Both the position numbers and the translations under genes were made by a program. From Cantharellus purpuraceus (taxonomy: Eukaryota; Basidiomycota; Agaricomycetes; Cantharellales; Hydnaceae), in NCBI GenBank assembly GCA_025174535.1, contig JALBUN010000004.1:620001-684000 (forward strand): a stretch of DNA of 64,000 bases. Direction: 5' to 3'. Of the stretch, positions 36,255 to 48,864 are shown one piece after another. Each line of letters begins with the position of its first letter. Positions within the stretch are counted from its first letter, which is position 1. Under the pieces are notes generated by a model that searched no databases, had not been told where the DNA came from, and saw only the letters and a list, made by a program, of their open reading frames with translations.

Positions 36255-37449
36255 CTTTTGTGGTACGAGAGCGCTTGCGCTTAGGTGCGCTACGACGCAA
36301 CCGGTGTTGGGAGGGACGACACAAGCGGGAGGATCGCACGTCCGTGACGTGGGCGACTTCATTCATCCCTAACGTTGCTGGAACCGCAGGCACTGCTTCC
36401 TGGGAGAGTGGACTGCCAACGTTGAAGAGTTCGACGCGCCCTAGAACGCGTTTGACGCGTCTAGCAGCTCCATAGACTTTGATCCTCTAACATGGTCCTC
36501 ATATGCCACCCCTCCCGACGCGACCCTTTCATCCTCCCCAGCCGGCCTACATGGCAGTTACATGAGCTCCAATGACTACCTTTTTTTCCCAATCGCACCA
36601 GCTCGAACCGTTTGACTTCTTGAGTAAGTCAAAAAATCCCATAGTGTCTAGCTTGAACAGCCTCCTCATCTTCGGTATACAGCTCTCCCGCAGCCACCTG
36701 ACGTGTCGTGAGGGTCGTTGTATTCTCTAGACGCTACATGCTCAAATCTTCAGTGTCGTCAATGTCTGGGAAGAATATCAGCAAACGCAGGAGTGCTGTT
36801 GAAGGGTCGCAGAACTTAAACCAACCACTAGATCCAACTCAACTCATGGCTACGCCCCTCCGCCCTCAAGTTCCATTCCTACTGACTACTCCCTCGATTG
36901 TCCTGCCGACCATTCCGTCTACCATTCCTAATTCCGACATTGACGACACTGAAGATTCGAGCATGTAGCGTCTAGAGAATACAACGACCCTCACGACACG
37001 TCAGGTGGCTGCGGGAGAGCTGTATACCGAAGATGAGGAGGCTGTTCAAGCTAGACACTATGGGATTTTCCGACTTACTCAAGAAGTCAAACGGTTCGAG
37101 CTGGTGCGATTGGGAAAAAGGGTAGTCATTGGAGCTCATATAACTGCCATGTAGGCCGGCTATGGAGGATGAAAGGGGCCGCGTCGGGAGGGGTGGCATA
37201 TGAGGACCATGTTAGAGGATCAAAGTCTATGGAGCTGCTAGACGCGTCAAACGCGTTCCAGGGCGCGTCGAACTCTTCAACGTTGGCAGTCCACTCTCCC
37301 AGGAAGCAGTGCCTGCGGTTCCAGCAACGTTAGGGATGAATGAAGTCGCCCACGTCACGGACGTGCGATCCTCCCGCTTGTGTCGTCCCTCCCAACACCG
37401 GTTGCGTCGTAGCGCACCTAAGCGCAAGCGCTTTTGTACAACAATTTGC
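36255..37449. repeat. Long inverted repeat: ~0.5-kb arms around a ~170-nt spacer
   Basis: Left arm 36255-36766 is an inverted copy of 36936-37449. The spacer is 36767-36935. The arms differ by scattered substitutions, many of them transitions (for example GCGCCCTAG on the left against GCGCCCTGG on the right, read in the same direction). In the right arm the frame beginning VEEFDAPWNAFDASSSS stays open to LYELQ and a stop, while the left copy has a stop after VEEFDAP. The core of the spacer reads SMSGKNISKRRSAVEG in one open frame. This could be a foldback-type element or an inverted duplication of a gene fragment. No transposase motif is seen. Confidence 0.85.
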
Positions 37450-40135
37450 ACGGTCCGGGTGAGGTGCTGGAAGCACTGAGCAGTCTAGAGAAGGAGACAA
37501 TCCATTCGAGGACAAGTTGATGGGCTCGCAATGTGGCCCAGCGTAGCCAATGTCATCCTTCATCAACTGATACTACAAGAGATACTCGGCAGGTGATTTG
37601 CAAGTGCTTGTATAAGGAATCCAAGACAGCGGGAGCAGCATGCATGGCGCCGTTCCCAGAAGCTCTGCACCAGGCTCGATACAGGGAGCCTTAGGGTTAC
37701 CGTCGTTTCTGGTCGATCTATGAACGACGAGTTGATCGAGAGGCACATGGACGCCTTCCTCATATTTGTATGTGCAATACTTCATCCTTCTTGAACTCAA
37801 TGTGACGGCATCGCTCAGGCAGGCCTTTTCTCTGCCATCAGCTCTGCTTTCGTCGTGAACATACACTCTGGCCTAAGCCTCAATCCAAGTGACACAACAA
37901 CCCCTTGAAGGTATTGATTAACGAAAATATCCAATGACACGTTAGAAGTGGACTCCCTTTCTGGGACAGGTCCAAACATACTGTACCAGACGCTCGCATA
38001 AATGAGCCTGGCCGCCAGAGACTCTTGGCTGCATTTGATGTAGTATTAGTATTAGTGGCCGGGATATGGGGACTTTGAATAATCACAGTTTGGACGGGGC
38101 TTACATAAGCATTGCCAATGAAGATAGCAGAAACTGGACGGATTAGTACCCTGGCATTCGAGCATCATTATCGCCACTTTTCCGATTTTTGTACAGTTGG
38201 TGTTTTGCATCCCCTCACCGCAATCCTTTGGTTTCTGCAACATATTGTTGCTAGCGTCGCTATAACGACAACGGCGTTTACTTCGTTTTTGCATTTTCCC
38301 ACCGTGACGTCATTGAGGCTGTTGGACCATCGGTTCCAGACGCCTGTGTTTACCTTACTGAGGCGTGGTTGCCTTTCGAAATGTGGTCCAAAGAAACAAG
38401 AAAGAGCTGGGCATGTGACTGACATGCTCCTCGGTCGGAAATATAGTCGGGAATCAGAAATTCATAGCCATCAGTTCGACCTTGCTCTTTCTAGCATGTC
38501 TCTGTCCTTTCTGAGGCAGAGTCCAAGAGCACTTTGGTCTATAGTCGTCCTGAACTTGAAGCTGCTGAAGGTCCAAAGAGATCGGTTTCAGTTGCCACAA
38601 GAGGTTCTGAACGGCCAGTGTTCTCAGCATAAGTGGATTCGGGTCGTCTGGAATCGTACATTGGGTTACCCCAAGTGCGCGCGGCCCATTGGATCCTTGA
38701 GGCATCTTCAGAGGCGGATATTATAGCCGCCTCAGTGACAACAAGAACGGAAATCGAGTGGTTTGCCGAGGGCAATGTAACTAGCATGTTGGGCCGATTG
38801 CAAACCCATTGATATGTGCGCTTCGACCATGTACGGCAACTTCTCCCCTCAAACATCCATAGGCGGCGACGTGTTTGCAATGTACCATTTTGATATTACA
38901 CAGAATCTGAGGTGTTCGTTCGATTTCATCCTAGGCGGCATATGATGTAATCAAGGTTTGCACCACCACCGCCACATCAAGATCTTCTACTTGTTTCCCT
39001 CTGTACAGTGCATCGCCCCATCCCGCTGGATATCGCGTCCCTCCAAACATACTCTTTCCAGAGCATGTGAATAGCGCGTCCGGTTTGCATAGCCGGAATT
39101 GGCCCTTGTGATCAACCTCATCAAAATCCCCTAAACCATCACTACCCACTAATCCCTTTGTCACCATTAGGTTCCAGCCTGAATGTCGATCCATGCTTCT
39201 CACATGATGCCAGCGACTGCATGACAGGGTGGGAGCTGGTTTCTTTCAATTGGTTGTCCAATTCATCTCTGCCGTCTCGACAAATACCTCTGCTGTCCCT
39301 TTGGCCCCCTCTCTTGTCGCCTTCCTTCCCTTTTCATCTCATGTTGCCTCTTTCTTTCCCAGCACTTCCCCTCCTTGCGTACCTCCTTTCCCATCACCTC
39401 ACCCTTTTCTTTCTTTCTTTCCCATCACCTTGTGCCTCTCTTCTCCCATCACCCCTCCCTTTTTTGTGATGGTTCGCTTCTCACGTCCTACCACTTAGTT
39501 CAGCTCTCGTCATACCCCATGTGTTTTCTAGTCACCTCATGCGTTGGATGTGGCTGTAAATTTGTTATACTAGCTGCATTACCCCTGTATTTCGCTAGCA
39601 TGCTCCAGTATATCCCCTTTCCTTTCTGATTTTCAAGTTTACAGGGACAGTAAAATATACTGACACTCGCCGGATTCTCAAACCCAAAAAAAAAGCAGTA
39701 CGATACAATCCGTCATTACTCATTGCTATCGGTAGTTTCATCGGCCCCACCTCGTTGGGTTCACATATGTACAAACGAATGACCGAGCAAATATATAGCA
39801 AGTAAATGTGAAAGGAGATATATTGTTCTGGTATGTGTATGGGTGGTATGATATTCGATACACGAACGCGGGGTATGGTGCATGTAATGCTACAGAGGAA
39901 TTTATCGTTTCAGGTGGGTAGACATCCGACATATGCGCCTCTCCCTAATTGACTGACTGGCCCACTGCGGGTGTGGGAGCGATGGATTCGGTGTGTCCAA
40001 ATACAGTATGTCATGAACGAGTTGGTAGGGGTGGGGTTCAGTGATAAAGCCACCGTGTTGGCCGTGCGTACGGCACCGAACTCCTCCAGGAACGGTATGG
40101 ATAATCCCGGGATGAAAGCATTTATGCTTAGCGGC
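37450..40135. other. Gene-poor stretch
   Basis: Open frames exist (plus 38112-38726, minus 38539-38880, minus 38931-39203), but none has family motifs or a coherent splice model. 39280-39480 is strongly pyrimidine-rich. The minus segment around 38540-38700 has protein-like composition and could be a decayed gene. I see nothing else. Confidence 0.4.
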
Positions 40136-40471
40136 CTACGCATATGCGGATGTGGGCTCGGACGAGGACTTTCCACCCAAGAACATGACTCTCCGGAAGC
40201 CACCGAGGAAGGTATTATTCTTGGTCCGTGAGCTACCGGAGGTTTCAGAGTGGCATGTGCAAGACCGGGGGTCTGCATGTGCGTCTTGGTTTGAGCGCGC
40301 ACTTGGGTATGCGTTTGAGTATGTGTTCGAGGGTGCTCGTGAGACCGAGGCAGGGTCAACGAGTGACCACAGAGAGCGCGAATTTTCATATGCATCGCGC
40401 GGGTCCTGGGGGTGTACAAAGAGAGAGAACGCGGAAGATGCGTTGGCTGTGGTAGTGGTGAAGAAGGACAT
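40136..40471 (-). CDS. Possible small basic/serine-rich protein
   Basis: Uninterrupted 111-aa frame starting MSFFTTTTANASSAFSLFVH. It is Ser/Thr/Asn-rich, with a basic C-terminal part (KNNTFLGGFRRVMFLGGK). Support comes mainly from a well-placed TATAAA-like box 130 nt upstream and a pyrimidine-containing leader without other ATGs. There is no recognisable domain. The opposite strand is also open over this stretch, so chance cannot be excluded. Confidence 0.35.
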   Translation of the reverse strand: MSFFTTTTANASSAFSLFVHPQDPRDAYENSRSLWSLVDPASVSRAPSNTYSNAYPSARSNQDAHADPRSCTCHSETSGSSRTKNNTFLGGFRRVMFLGGKSSSEPTSAYA

Positions 40472-40600
40472 TGTAGGCAGTGGGGATGATGTGTCTAGCG
40501 CGGTGGTGTTAATGTGTGGCAATGCCGGATTGAGGACGATCTCGAGGCTGCGTTTGTCGGGTGGTCTGTGGTTCTAGGACTGTAGGAAGATGTCCTGTCT

Positions 40601-40609
40601 TTATATACC
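40601..40609 (-). promoter_or_regulatory. TATA box candidate
   Basis: The minus strand reads GGTATATAAAG. Its distance to the ATG at 40471 (about 130 nt) would allow a start site ~30 nt downstream and a ~100-nt leader. Confidence 0.45.
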
Positions 40610-42372
40610 CCAAAGGGCAATGGCGATGGAGTGTCTGCATGTCATGATAGCCACTTACCTACTTGATCCAGGTGGATTAGCGTCCAACGCAGACATATGT
40701 ACTCACACACAAACAAACCGATCCAAGCATGCTCCGCAATCGTTTACGATCGCATAGCCGAGCAGAGCCAATAAGGGTCCAAGTAGCAAACATAAAGCGT
40801 AACCTAGAGACGGATTGGTAGCAAATAGGTGGAACACTCGTACTTCGGCAGAAAGCTACAGAGACGCGGGAAAGACTTGAACAATGAGCGGATGAACAAT
40901 TGGAGTCTTGAGGATGATTTGAAACTCAGTTTACATAGTCACGGTCACGGTCACGCGACCAAAATACGTTCTCGCTGCTTTCTGATAACTATGTGCGGGT
41001 GCTGTGAGGAGTAGCGTATTGCACGGGACTTATTTCGAGCATGTGTGAGAGAAACATACGAACGCTAAAGCACTCATGTACATCGCTTTTTTCCCAAGAC
41101 CGCGAGGAAATTACAACGTCGTCAATGCTGCTCTTTTGTGAATAATGTGAAACAGCAAGATAGGAATTCAGTCAAGTAGGCTTGATCGACAATGGTCATA
41201 CCGATCAAATGATTATTTAGGGCTGTAGGAAACTGAAGGTCACAAGGGGCTCGTTTACACGGTACCACAGGGCGATCATCCACATGATCATAGGACGGAC
41301 ATGACAACGGTAAAAAATAAATTGAAACCTAATTTGGAGCGAAGGTACTTCTAAGGAGTGTCCATAACATTTATGTCCCGGTGCGCCAAAGTAACTGATG
41401 AAAGATTCTCTAACAGAGCAAGAGAAGTTAAGCAAGGGATAAGAATAGCCGTGTCATAGATTTCCAGCTAGGCATAGTTTCTGTTCATCACAGAGTCTGG
41501 CGACCATTGCAAGCCGGGAGCTTTTGAAGGTGCAACTAACGGCGATAATCCTTGACAAGTCCCGAATGCGGCCAAGAAACTGATTGGATGGGTTGTATAG
41601 TATCAACCAGTCAGGTTGGAGGTTCTTTGCTGTCAGTAGCTCAGATCAGGAGGATAGCTGATGATCACGTCCAAAACTGTGATCAACGCTCGTCTGATTG
41701 CCAGATGGCTTTGAGGCTGTTGTGGATTGACTGTTCGTCCACACCGCAAGCATAAGGAGAAATGCATCTGGTAGATCGGGAGAACCGCTCATGATATGAG
41801 CCTTGGACTGGCTACTCTGGAGGAAGATCGTGGATTCTATTGCTCTGTGTTTGGGGGTCGCAAGCGGGCGACAGACCAAGGAATTGTTAAGAAGGGTAGT
41901 CAAACGTCTCGTGAGAAATGTACTGATCACGATGGGCTATACGGCTGGGTCAGATACAGCTGACTTCCATTAGTTAGATTATTAAATCTAGAGCTTCTCG
42001 CTGAATGACCCCTCTAAAGAGGAAGATAGAAACGAGAGCAAGCACATCCGAGATAGTGATCATCGTGAGTCAAGCCGCCCCGGTTTCGTCTCGGAAATGT
42101 GGTTGTCTCGGATTGGAAGCGTTTGCGGATGAGATGGAAATCTTACAGGGGAGCCCTTCGAAGGACGGATGCGTTCTTCAACGAGCTTTCTGGCGCCATG
42201 GGGAGAGAGGCTGTCCGATAAAATCAATGAATGAGCGCATCGATACGGCAGAATACATGAGGGGAGTAAACTTGGGACCTTGAATCCCATACACATGGCA
42301 AGAGAAAAGGTACTAGGCGCCGGCTTTAGTAAATTTGCGCCCAGCTCAGCTGTCCTCTTTACTACACTGGCG
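40610..42372. other. Intergenic, nothing recognisable
   Basis: No open frame with a motif, no repeat and no RNA gene seen. The last few hundred bases should hold the promoter of the La-motif gene; the antisense frame at 42060-42473 is a shadow of it. Confidence 0.4.
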
Positions 42373-44731
42373 ATGGTGTCCTCATCCAACGCCACGCCCT
42401 CTCTCTCATACGCGGAGCGAGCAAAACTTGGTAAATTACCTGCATCATCCCAGTCATCAACTCCATCCTCCACTTCGACGAATGACGTTGAAAAACCAGG
42501 GGAAGATGCCTTTCACGGCGGTCTCCTCAATGGTCTCAGCCCTTATAACGTAGCTCCTAACTTTTGGGCAGCGAGGAAAGAGCAAATGGCTGCGAAGACC
42601 GCTCCAGCTGCAGCGTCGTCCTCATCCTCGCCCATTCTCGCAGCATCACCATCGCTGCCTGCGCCTACCAATGCACGGGGCGCACGAACTGTCAACGGTG
42701 TTGACCTCAACGATACCTCGAGTTGGCCACAAGTTGCTGCGGCATCCACCCCCACAAAAGATAAATCAGACAAAGCGCTCTCCAAAGACACTATGACTCT
42801 GACTCCTACTCCCACTCCTAAGAAGAGTCAGCTTAATCTATTTTACCCGTTTATTCACATTGACCTATCTCAGCAGGTGAAAAAACGAAATGGGTACCTA
42901 TTCCCCCTACTGAGTTACAGGCAGCTGCAGACGCTGTTACACGAGGACGTGCTTCGCCCAAACATGCATCGGCAACGACTTCAGCGCACTCCTCTCCAAA
43001 GATATCATCTCGTGGCCGTCGACTTCCCAACGAGGACGCTCACGACAACCGACGGCGCTCGCCTTCCCGTTTAGCAACCCACGCGTATACCCATCCTTTC
43101 AACTCTCCCACTCGTCCCACTTCGAATTTCATGCTCCCTACCCCTGCACCCCATCCGGAGCCTCACCACCCTCCACTCACCCGTCAAAAGCGACCAGTCA
43201 CGCCTGCACGCAGTGGTCCTGTCGCAGGCTACCGTGACATAGATGACCTCAAAGTGGGAGAAGGGCGTCTCGTGATGTTTGGCTCCATTGGGGCACCATC
43301 CACTAGCACCGATATCTCCCCAATGCACCGAGGGCTGGGACTTGATATCGGATCCGAAGATGACAATCGAAGGAGAAGAGAGGAGACTTGGGACGTCGGC
43401 CGGCGTGTTGGGCGTGGTTTCGCTATTGGTCTCAACCTCGACGAGCTTGCACGCTCGAAGATCGCCAAGCCTTCACGGAGAAACAGCGCACCCTCTACCA
43501 CCCTGTCATCGTCCCCCGAGATTGTGGACCTGACTGACGGCGCATGGCTACGAGATGTCTTACTCGTAAACAAAGATGACGAAGAGAAAGGTGCTCATGA
43601 GCAGAAGTGGGAATTCGGCACGAGTCGACATCCCTCTGATGCTATATCGCCAACTGCTTTATCGTCACAACCCCCCCAGCCTCCTCAGATGTATCCCCCA
43701 CCACCACCTCATATGGGCTATGCACAGCCACCAGCTCATCCGATGAGTGTGAGTGCTCCAGAGTCAGTCATGGGTGATTCTGGAGAATACGATGCGCGTC
43801 CCGTACACTATGGTGATCCATTTACTCCTGGTATGGAACGTGAGCGACGCGGCGGGTACGGAGGTCAGGGACGACGAGGAAGATATGGGGGTGGAAGGGG
43901 TGGCCCGAACGGCAATGCCGGGAGGGGTTATGGTGGACGACGTGGAAATGGCCCACCCCACCAATATGTCCCGCCGTTACCTGGTGGTTATGTCCCACAC
44001 ACCCCTTATCCCCCGCCACCGCCGCCGCCGCCGCCGCCAGGGCCAGATGGCTACTATATGGGACTGCCATACAATCTCCCCTACCCTCCGTATGTTCCAC
44101 CGCCAGTATCTCCATATGTGGCTCCACCTGTTATGGACCCCTCAATGCGACCTACCCCAGTTCCGATGCCAGTCACAGTTATGACCTTCCCCATCGACCC
44201 AACCAGATGGTACCTTCTTGGCCAAGTCGAGTATTATTTCAGTGTGCAGAATTTATGCACAGACTTTTGGTTGAGAAAACAGGTATCTAATGATATTCAA
44301 ATATAAACTCAAGTTTAATGCTTCTATTGTATTAGATGGACAATTGTGGTTGGGTGCCCATCTCTGTAATCGCATCATTCAACCGTGTCCGCCATCTAAC
44401 GTACGATATTGGTCTCGTTAGAGATGTGATGGGCCTGTCAAGGCTTGTCGAGGTGCAGGGAGATAAAGTACGCTTGCGCGACCGTCAGTGGGTGCCTTTC
44501 ATCTTGCCGGATGCGGCAGCGAGCGACGTGCCGGAGCCAATGGAGCAGCCACCACACCAGCATCATCAGCCATACGCTATGCAATCATCCAACAACGATG
44601 GTACATATTCCCAACCGGAGGAGACCGAGGAGGAAGAGGTGCTGTTTGTGATGGGGAAGGAGGGTGAAGACCGCCCTGAGATTGATAACTGGGTCCCGAA
44701 AGAAGCCATGGAACAGCCATCTCAGTCGTAG
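42373..44731 (+). CDS. La-motif RNA-binding protein (Larp1/Sro9-Slf1 type)
   Basis: Cytoplasmic mRNA-binding protein expected to act on translation or mRNA stability. Three exons: 42373-42826, 42877-44282 and 44336-44731, 751 aa, phases closing. The start MVSSSNATPSLSYAERAK was preferred to an upstream in-frame Met because SLSYAERAK is typical of the N-terminus of such proteins. The middle is disordered and holds KWVPIPPTELQAAADAVTRG, then an Arg/Gly-rich RGG-like tract (GGYGGQGRRGRYGGGRGG) and a poly-Pro run. The La motif is split by the last intron: YLLGQVEYYFSVQNLCTDFW | MDNCGWVPISVIASFNRVR, then LTYDIGLVRDVMGLSRLVEV. No RRM follows, as in Larp1/Sro9 and unlike genuine La. The tail is acidic. 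The acceptor of intron 1 could be 42873 or 42876 (a one-residue difference). Confidence 0.9.
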
Positions 44732-46225
44732 CTATCGCTTCATCATAGGCGACAAGTAGGAGTGGGTGCGTTTATATGAGTCGTGTTGCGGTCACAATGG
44801 CTTATATCTTTGTCCCATGTTGTGCAGAGCTCTCGTGAAGGGTAACGTAACACGTATAGTCTTGACCACGACCAGAGCATTCTGATGCTTCATTCACGAA
44901 ATCACTGCAAAGGCACCTCTGTCCATATATTTCCCGTTGATTGTCAACATACGTCACTCAAACATCCGCCGGCCGGCCCCCATCGTCCCCTATGAAGAAT
45001 ATCTAGGTTTCGACCGATCCAGCCAATCCCTACTGCACTCCTACTGCACCGCTCCCGTCATACGCCTATGCTTGTGTCTATGCTCCAAGTTTACGCTTCC
45101 CTGCCGGCCTCGCCTCATTCCTCCTTGTCGGACAGTTGATCTCTTTCCCCCATCCATCCATCATATTCAGGCCGAATACCGATGCCCTGACCCACTATTT
45201 CAAAAGCGCTTTTTCGTCTCATCATTTAAGGCCTTTATACATAAACCCCGTCGCCTCGCGTGCATTTTCTATTTACGTCTTGCCGTCACGATTGCCCTTA
45301 CCTCTCCCTCTTCTTGAATCGTCATTTTTCTGCTCTTTATATTTCGACAGGTCATCTCTCGCTCCCGGTGCATCTCTCTCTTTACGCCTTGTGAGCTCCA
45401 GTCCATGAATATGAAGCATATGGGAGTCCTAGTCTCAGATATAGCCAAGTAAATAAAAATCAAATAATCAGCGGTACACTAGCTACTTCTATTGGATGAT
45501 TGATCGTGAACGAGAGGTTGCTATCAGTCACCAGGTGTCTGAAATCACCACGATATGACAAAAATTCCTTAGGACACTCATTGTTATTTCTCAAGCATAT
45601 AAATAGCCATAGATGTTTAATGAGTTATTTACCAGTGTGGGTAAATGTAAAAAATAGAGCGAGTTGGCATGGTCCGGCAGGCTTAATTACATGCATGAGG
45701 GCATGTCCTGGGAGATACAGTATATGCCCTAAACTTCATATCCCTTGTTTAGGATGCGATTTTTTTGCAGAAATAATTAATAGGTAGTTTAACAGCTCTC
45801 AACAAATTTTCCGAGAGCCTTCCAAGCTCTGGAACAAACTTAAAGTTCAAACTAGGACTTGAGGCGAGTTCCACGCGAATGAATTTGAATGTAGGACGCT
45901 CCAGCTTGCTAGATATAAATGCGAACTATAATCGTTGCAAATCATAATTAGTAAAGTACTGACGTCTTAAGGCTGCCGGAACGTTACAAGGCAGGCTGGG
46001 ATGTCGGAATGTCTTTCCAATAGGATCATGTCATCGCAGTGGCAGGGGCCGGCGGGCAAATGTGGTGCCTCGAAGAATATTGTACGTAGCCATATCATAT
46101 CGGAAACCTGGTTTGGAATCAAACAGCAACACTGTTTACAAGGACAATCCGCATGGTAGCGGCAAACGGGTTCACGTTTTAGCCTGTATATATATAGACG
46201 CTGGCACTTCGTTTTAAGTCGAACC
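44732..46225. other. Intergenic between two plus-strand genes
   Basis: 1.5 kb with no convincing frame. TATATATAT-like sequence at about 46188-46196 lies ~30-40 nt upstream of the next start and may be its TATA element. Confidence 0.4.
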
Positions 46226-47514
46226 ATGGTCACAACGAGCCAGCGACTCAAGATTTATACTCTCGAAGATGTCCTGCAGCATCTCAAGCCAGATGACTGC
46301 TGGATTGTTCGTAATGGTCATGTCTACAATGTTTCAGCATTCTTACAGGACCATCCTGGTGGAGACGACATAATCCTCGACTGGGCTGGGAAAGACGTAG
46401 GCGAGATCATGAAGACCGGCAACCACTCACATTCCAATGCCGCATTCGATATGATGTCAGAGTTCCTGATAGGACGCATTGGGACCGATGCCGGGGTAGT
46501 CGCTGAAGGTGCGCTGCGTTCCATAGTTTAAAGCATCTTTTTAACAATACTCGGCACAGATTGGGTAGCGACAGATGACTTCCACCCTGACGATACTGAC
46601 GTAGCTGCCGACTTTGAGAAATGTGAATTTCTTGATCTTCGTCGGCCGCTGTTACGCCAAGTCTGGGAGGGCAGTTTCTCAAAGTCATTTTATCTCTCTC
46701 AAGTTCATCAGCCACGTCACGTCGCAGATTCAGCTCGTCTGTTTGGCCCAGATTACCTCGAGGTGTTGACCCGTACCGCGTGGTATGTTGTGCCGATATT
46801 CTGGCTTCCCATTGCCGCGTACCTCTTCCTCCTCTCTTCCGTGCAATGGACATATTCTGCACCTTATGCTCGTTCCTCCTTCCCATACACGGCACCACCG
46901 AGCTTCTCTATAGAGTCGTTACTTAATGTCCCCGGCACTTCATTTATCTGGACGTCTATGTGTTTTGTTCTTGGCAACGTTATTTGGACTATTATCGAGT
47001 ACATCGTGCATCGGTTCCTCTTCCATGTCGACAAACTTCTCCCAGATAAGCCTGCCTTCCTTGTGCTCCACTTCTTAACTCATGGCGTACATCACTACCT
47101 CCCAATGGATCGTCTGCGGCTCGTAATGCCCCCAGTCCTCTTCTTCGTCCTCTCCTTTCCCTTTACGCGCCTCGCCTATTTGCTTTTCCCCACTCCCATG
47201 GCCAACGGTATCATTAGTGGCAGCTTCACCTTCTGTACGTTCGGGGCGTTCTCACGTACAGCTTATTAACACTGACTTGCTTGTTGTGTCACAGACGTAG
47301 TATATGACTGCATGCATTATGCTCTGCACCACACCAAGCTTCCCGCATACATACGTGAACAGAAGAAATATCACCTAGCTCATCATTACAAGAACTTTGA
47401 GCTCGGGTTCGGCGTCACCAGTACGTCATTGACTTGTCTTTGGGAGACGGTCATGCTGAGTTGTTATTAGGTAAAATATGGGACATAGTGTTTGGCACTG
47501 TAATGCCAATTTAA
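46226..47514 (+). CDS. SCS7: Sphingolipid fatty acid 2-hydroxylase (Scs7/Fah1)
   Basis: ER enzyme that 2-hydroxylates the very-long-chain acyl group of ceramides. Four exons: 46226-46508, 46560-47234, 47295-47420 and 47471-47514, 375 aa. The N-terminal cytochrome b5 domain (residues ~8-85) has the haem loop HPGGDDIILDWAGKDV and the second ligand region in GNHSHSNAAFDMM. Then a linker (DLRRPLLRQVWEG, GPDYLEVLTRTAWYVVPIFW) leads into membrane spans. The di-iron His boxes of the hydroxylase domain are complete: EYIVHRFLFHVD, LHFLTHGVHHYLPMD, DCMHYALHH and EQKKYHLAHHYKN. The end KIWDIVFGTVMPI appears only after the last splice. Length and order match the yeast enzyme. Confidence 0.94.
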
Positions 47515-47688
47515 GCTGGGATATGGCTAGACACAAAACACAACGGACAGTACCCTACATCTACTTTAGTTAAGAGCATGGGATGCTTAACTTTCCTTAC
47601 ATCTGTGCTTATTTCAAAATTAGCACACGCCGCCCACCATTAATCATAGACACCAATGAGCATTTAGTGTAACAACTTGTATAATAAG

Positions 47689-48864
47689 TTAGCCAAATCT
47701 AGAAGTAAGGCCATCATAAATGAGGAATATCATGGCGTTGCTTGGCGCAGCCCTTGCCACTGTTACCCCGCAACCGGCGTAAAAGCCTTTTATACCCTCC
47801 TTTCTCCACATTTTCATGGCCATGCTGCCAATGCTAGTCCTTGACCCGGGACGTAGCTCTTCCTCCGTCTGTACCGAGGATTTTACAGAGTCCGCAGGGA
47901 ATAAAGCGAGATTGTACGCTACGCCAGCACATGCACCTGCGAACGCGAGTTCGTACCATTCAAGGTCCTTCTTGCTCAACTCGGCGCGTGGTCTGCCCGT
48001 CTTGCCCGCGAGGCGATCGAGGAGGAGGGAGGAGACGGCCTCGTTTGACCCGAACCATGCCGCGCCGCCACCTGTTTCGCGGATAAATGTTCCCGTTTGG
48101 CCAAGCCAGAGTCCACGCCAGCCATGTTGTCGAATGGTGCTGCTGATTATGGAGAATGGACCTTGTAGATTTTGAATGCGGGGACGGCTGGCGATAGGTG
48201 CGCCGGTGCTGGATGCGAGAAGCGAAGGCGTCTCGGCTGCGAGCATTTGAACCTGCATCTTGCATTTTACGAGCTCTATGGGTGTTCTGGTATGGTGTTT
48301 TAAGCTGCAGAACGGTTAAGGAAAATAAGTGGCCCCACAAGAAGAAGCTGACAACGCCACCAGCGCCTGCTGCAGCAATCATTAGTTGGCCCAGAGATAG
48401 CTTTGTCGATGGAGGTATGTCGTTCCAGTGTCGCATCGCATCTTGCAACTCGTTATACGCGAAGAACAAAGATGCATTCTCCGTCATAGCGCCGACGATA
48501 GGAGCAGGGAGACCCTAGATTATCGGCGAATCAATGGCCTACATAGGATACATGAATACTACTACATACGCGGTATAATCCTCTCAAGCCCTCCTTTTGC
48601 CATGTCTGAGAAAGACAGTCTATGGGGCCGCTAAATCGCGGTGTTTTGTCCATGACTTGGGACTGCAGGCGAACCTTGCATAAATCGAAAGGGTGCTCAA
48701 ATAATTTGGAAAGGATGCCCGCAGTCTGGGTTCCGTGAAAAATTCAGTGTCAAACATTAAAAGATGAGAATTGAGCGTACGCTGCCAAACACAACGTCCT
48801 TGAAGCCACGCCAGGCAGTGCTGGGAGACTCAAAAGGTGTCTGCTCGGCGAAGGTAGCATCCAT
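47689..48864 (-). CDS. ORT1: Mitochondrial ornithine carrier (Ort1/Arg-13 type)
   Basis: Inner-membrane carrier exchanging ornithine and related basic amino acids for arginine synthesis. Four exons: 48864-48781, 48725-48570, 48514-48339 and 48286-47689, 337 aa. The three mitochondrial-carrier repeats are visible. Repeat 1 has HPFDLCKVRLQ with the P-x-D/E-x-x-K signature. Repeat 2 has TPIELVKCKMQVQML, assembled over the 52-nt intron at 48287-48338. Repeat 3 has FPADSVKSSVQTEEELRPGS, which is characteristic of the ornithine carrier branch. No cleavable presequence is needed. The gene converges on SCS7 with ~170 nt between stop codons. The substrate is assigned from the family resemblance. Confidence 0.88.

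Noticed and set aside
36191..37451. ORFs of ~75-95 codons in each arm of the inverted repeat (RLRLGALRRNRCWEG...)
   Set aside because: The same frame stays open in both arms only because they are copies; no transposase or DNA-binding signature, so not called as genes.
38112..38726. 204-codon plus-strand open frame
   Set aside because: No motif, awkward composition, and the opposite strand looks at least as protein-like; no splice model supports either.
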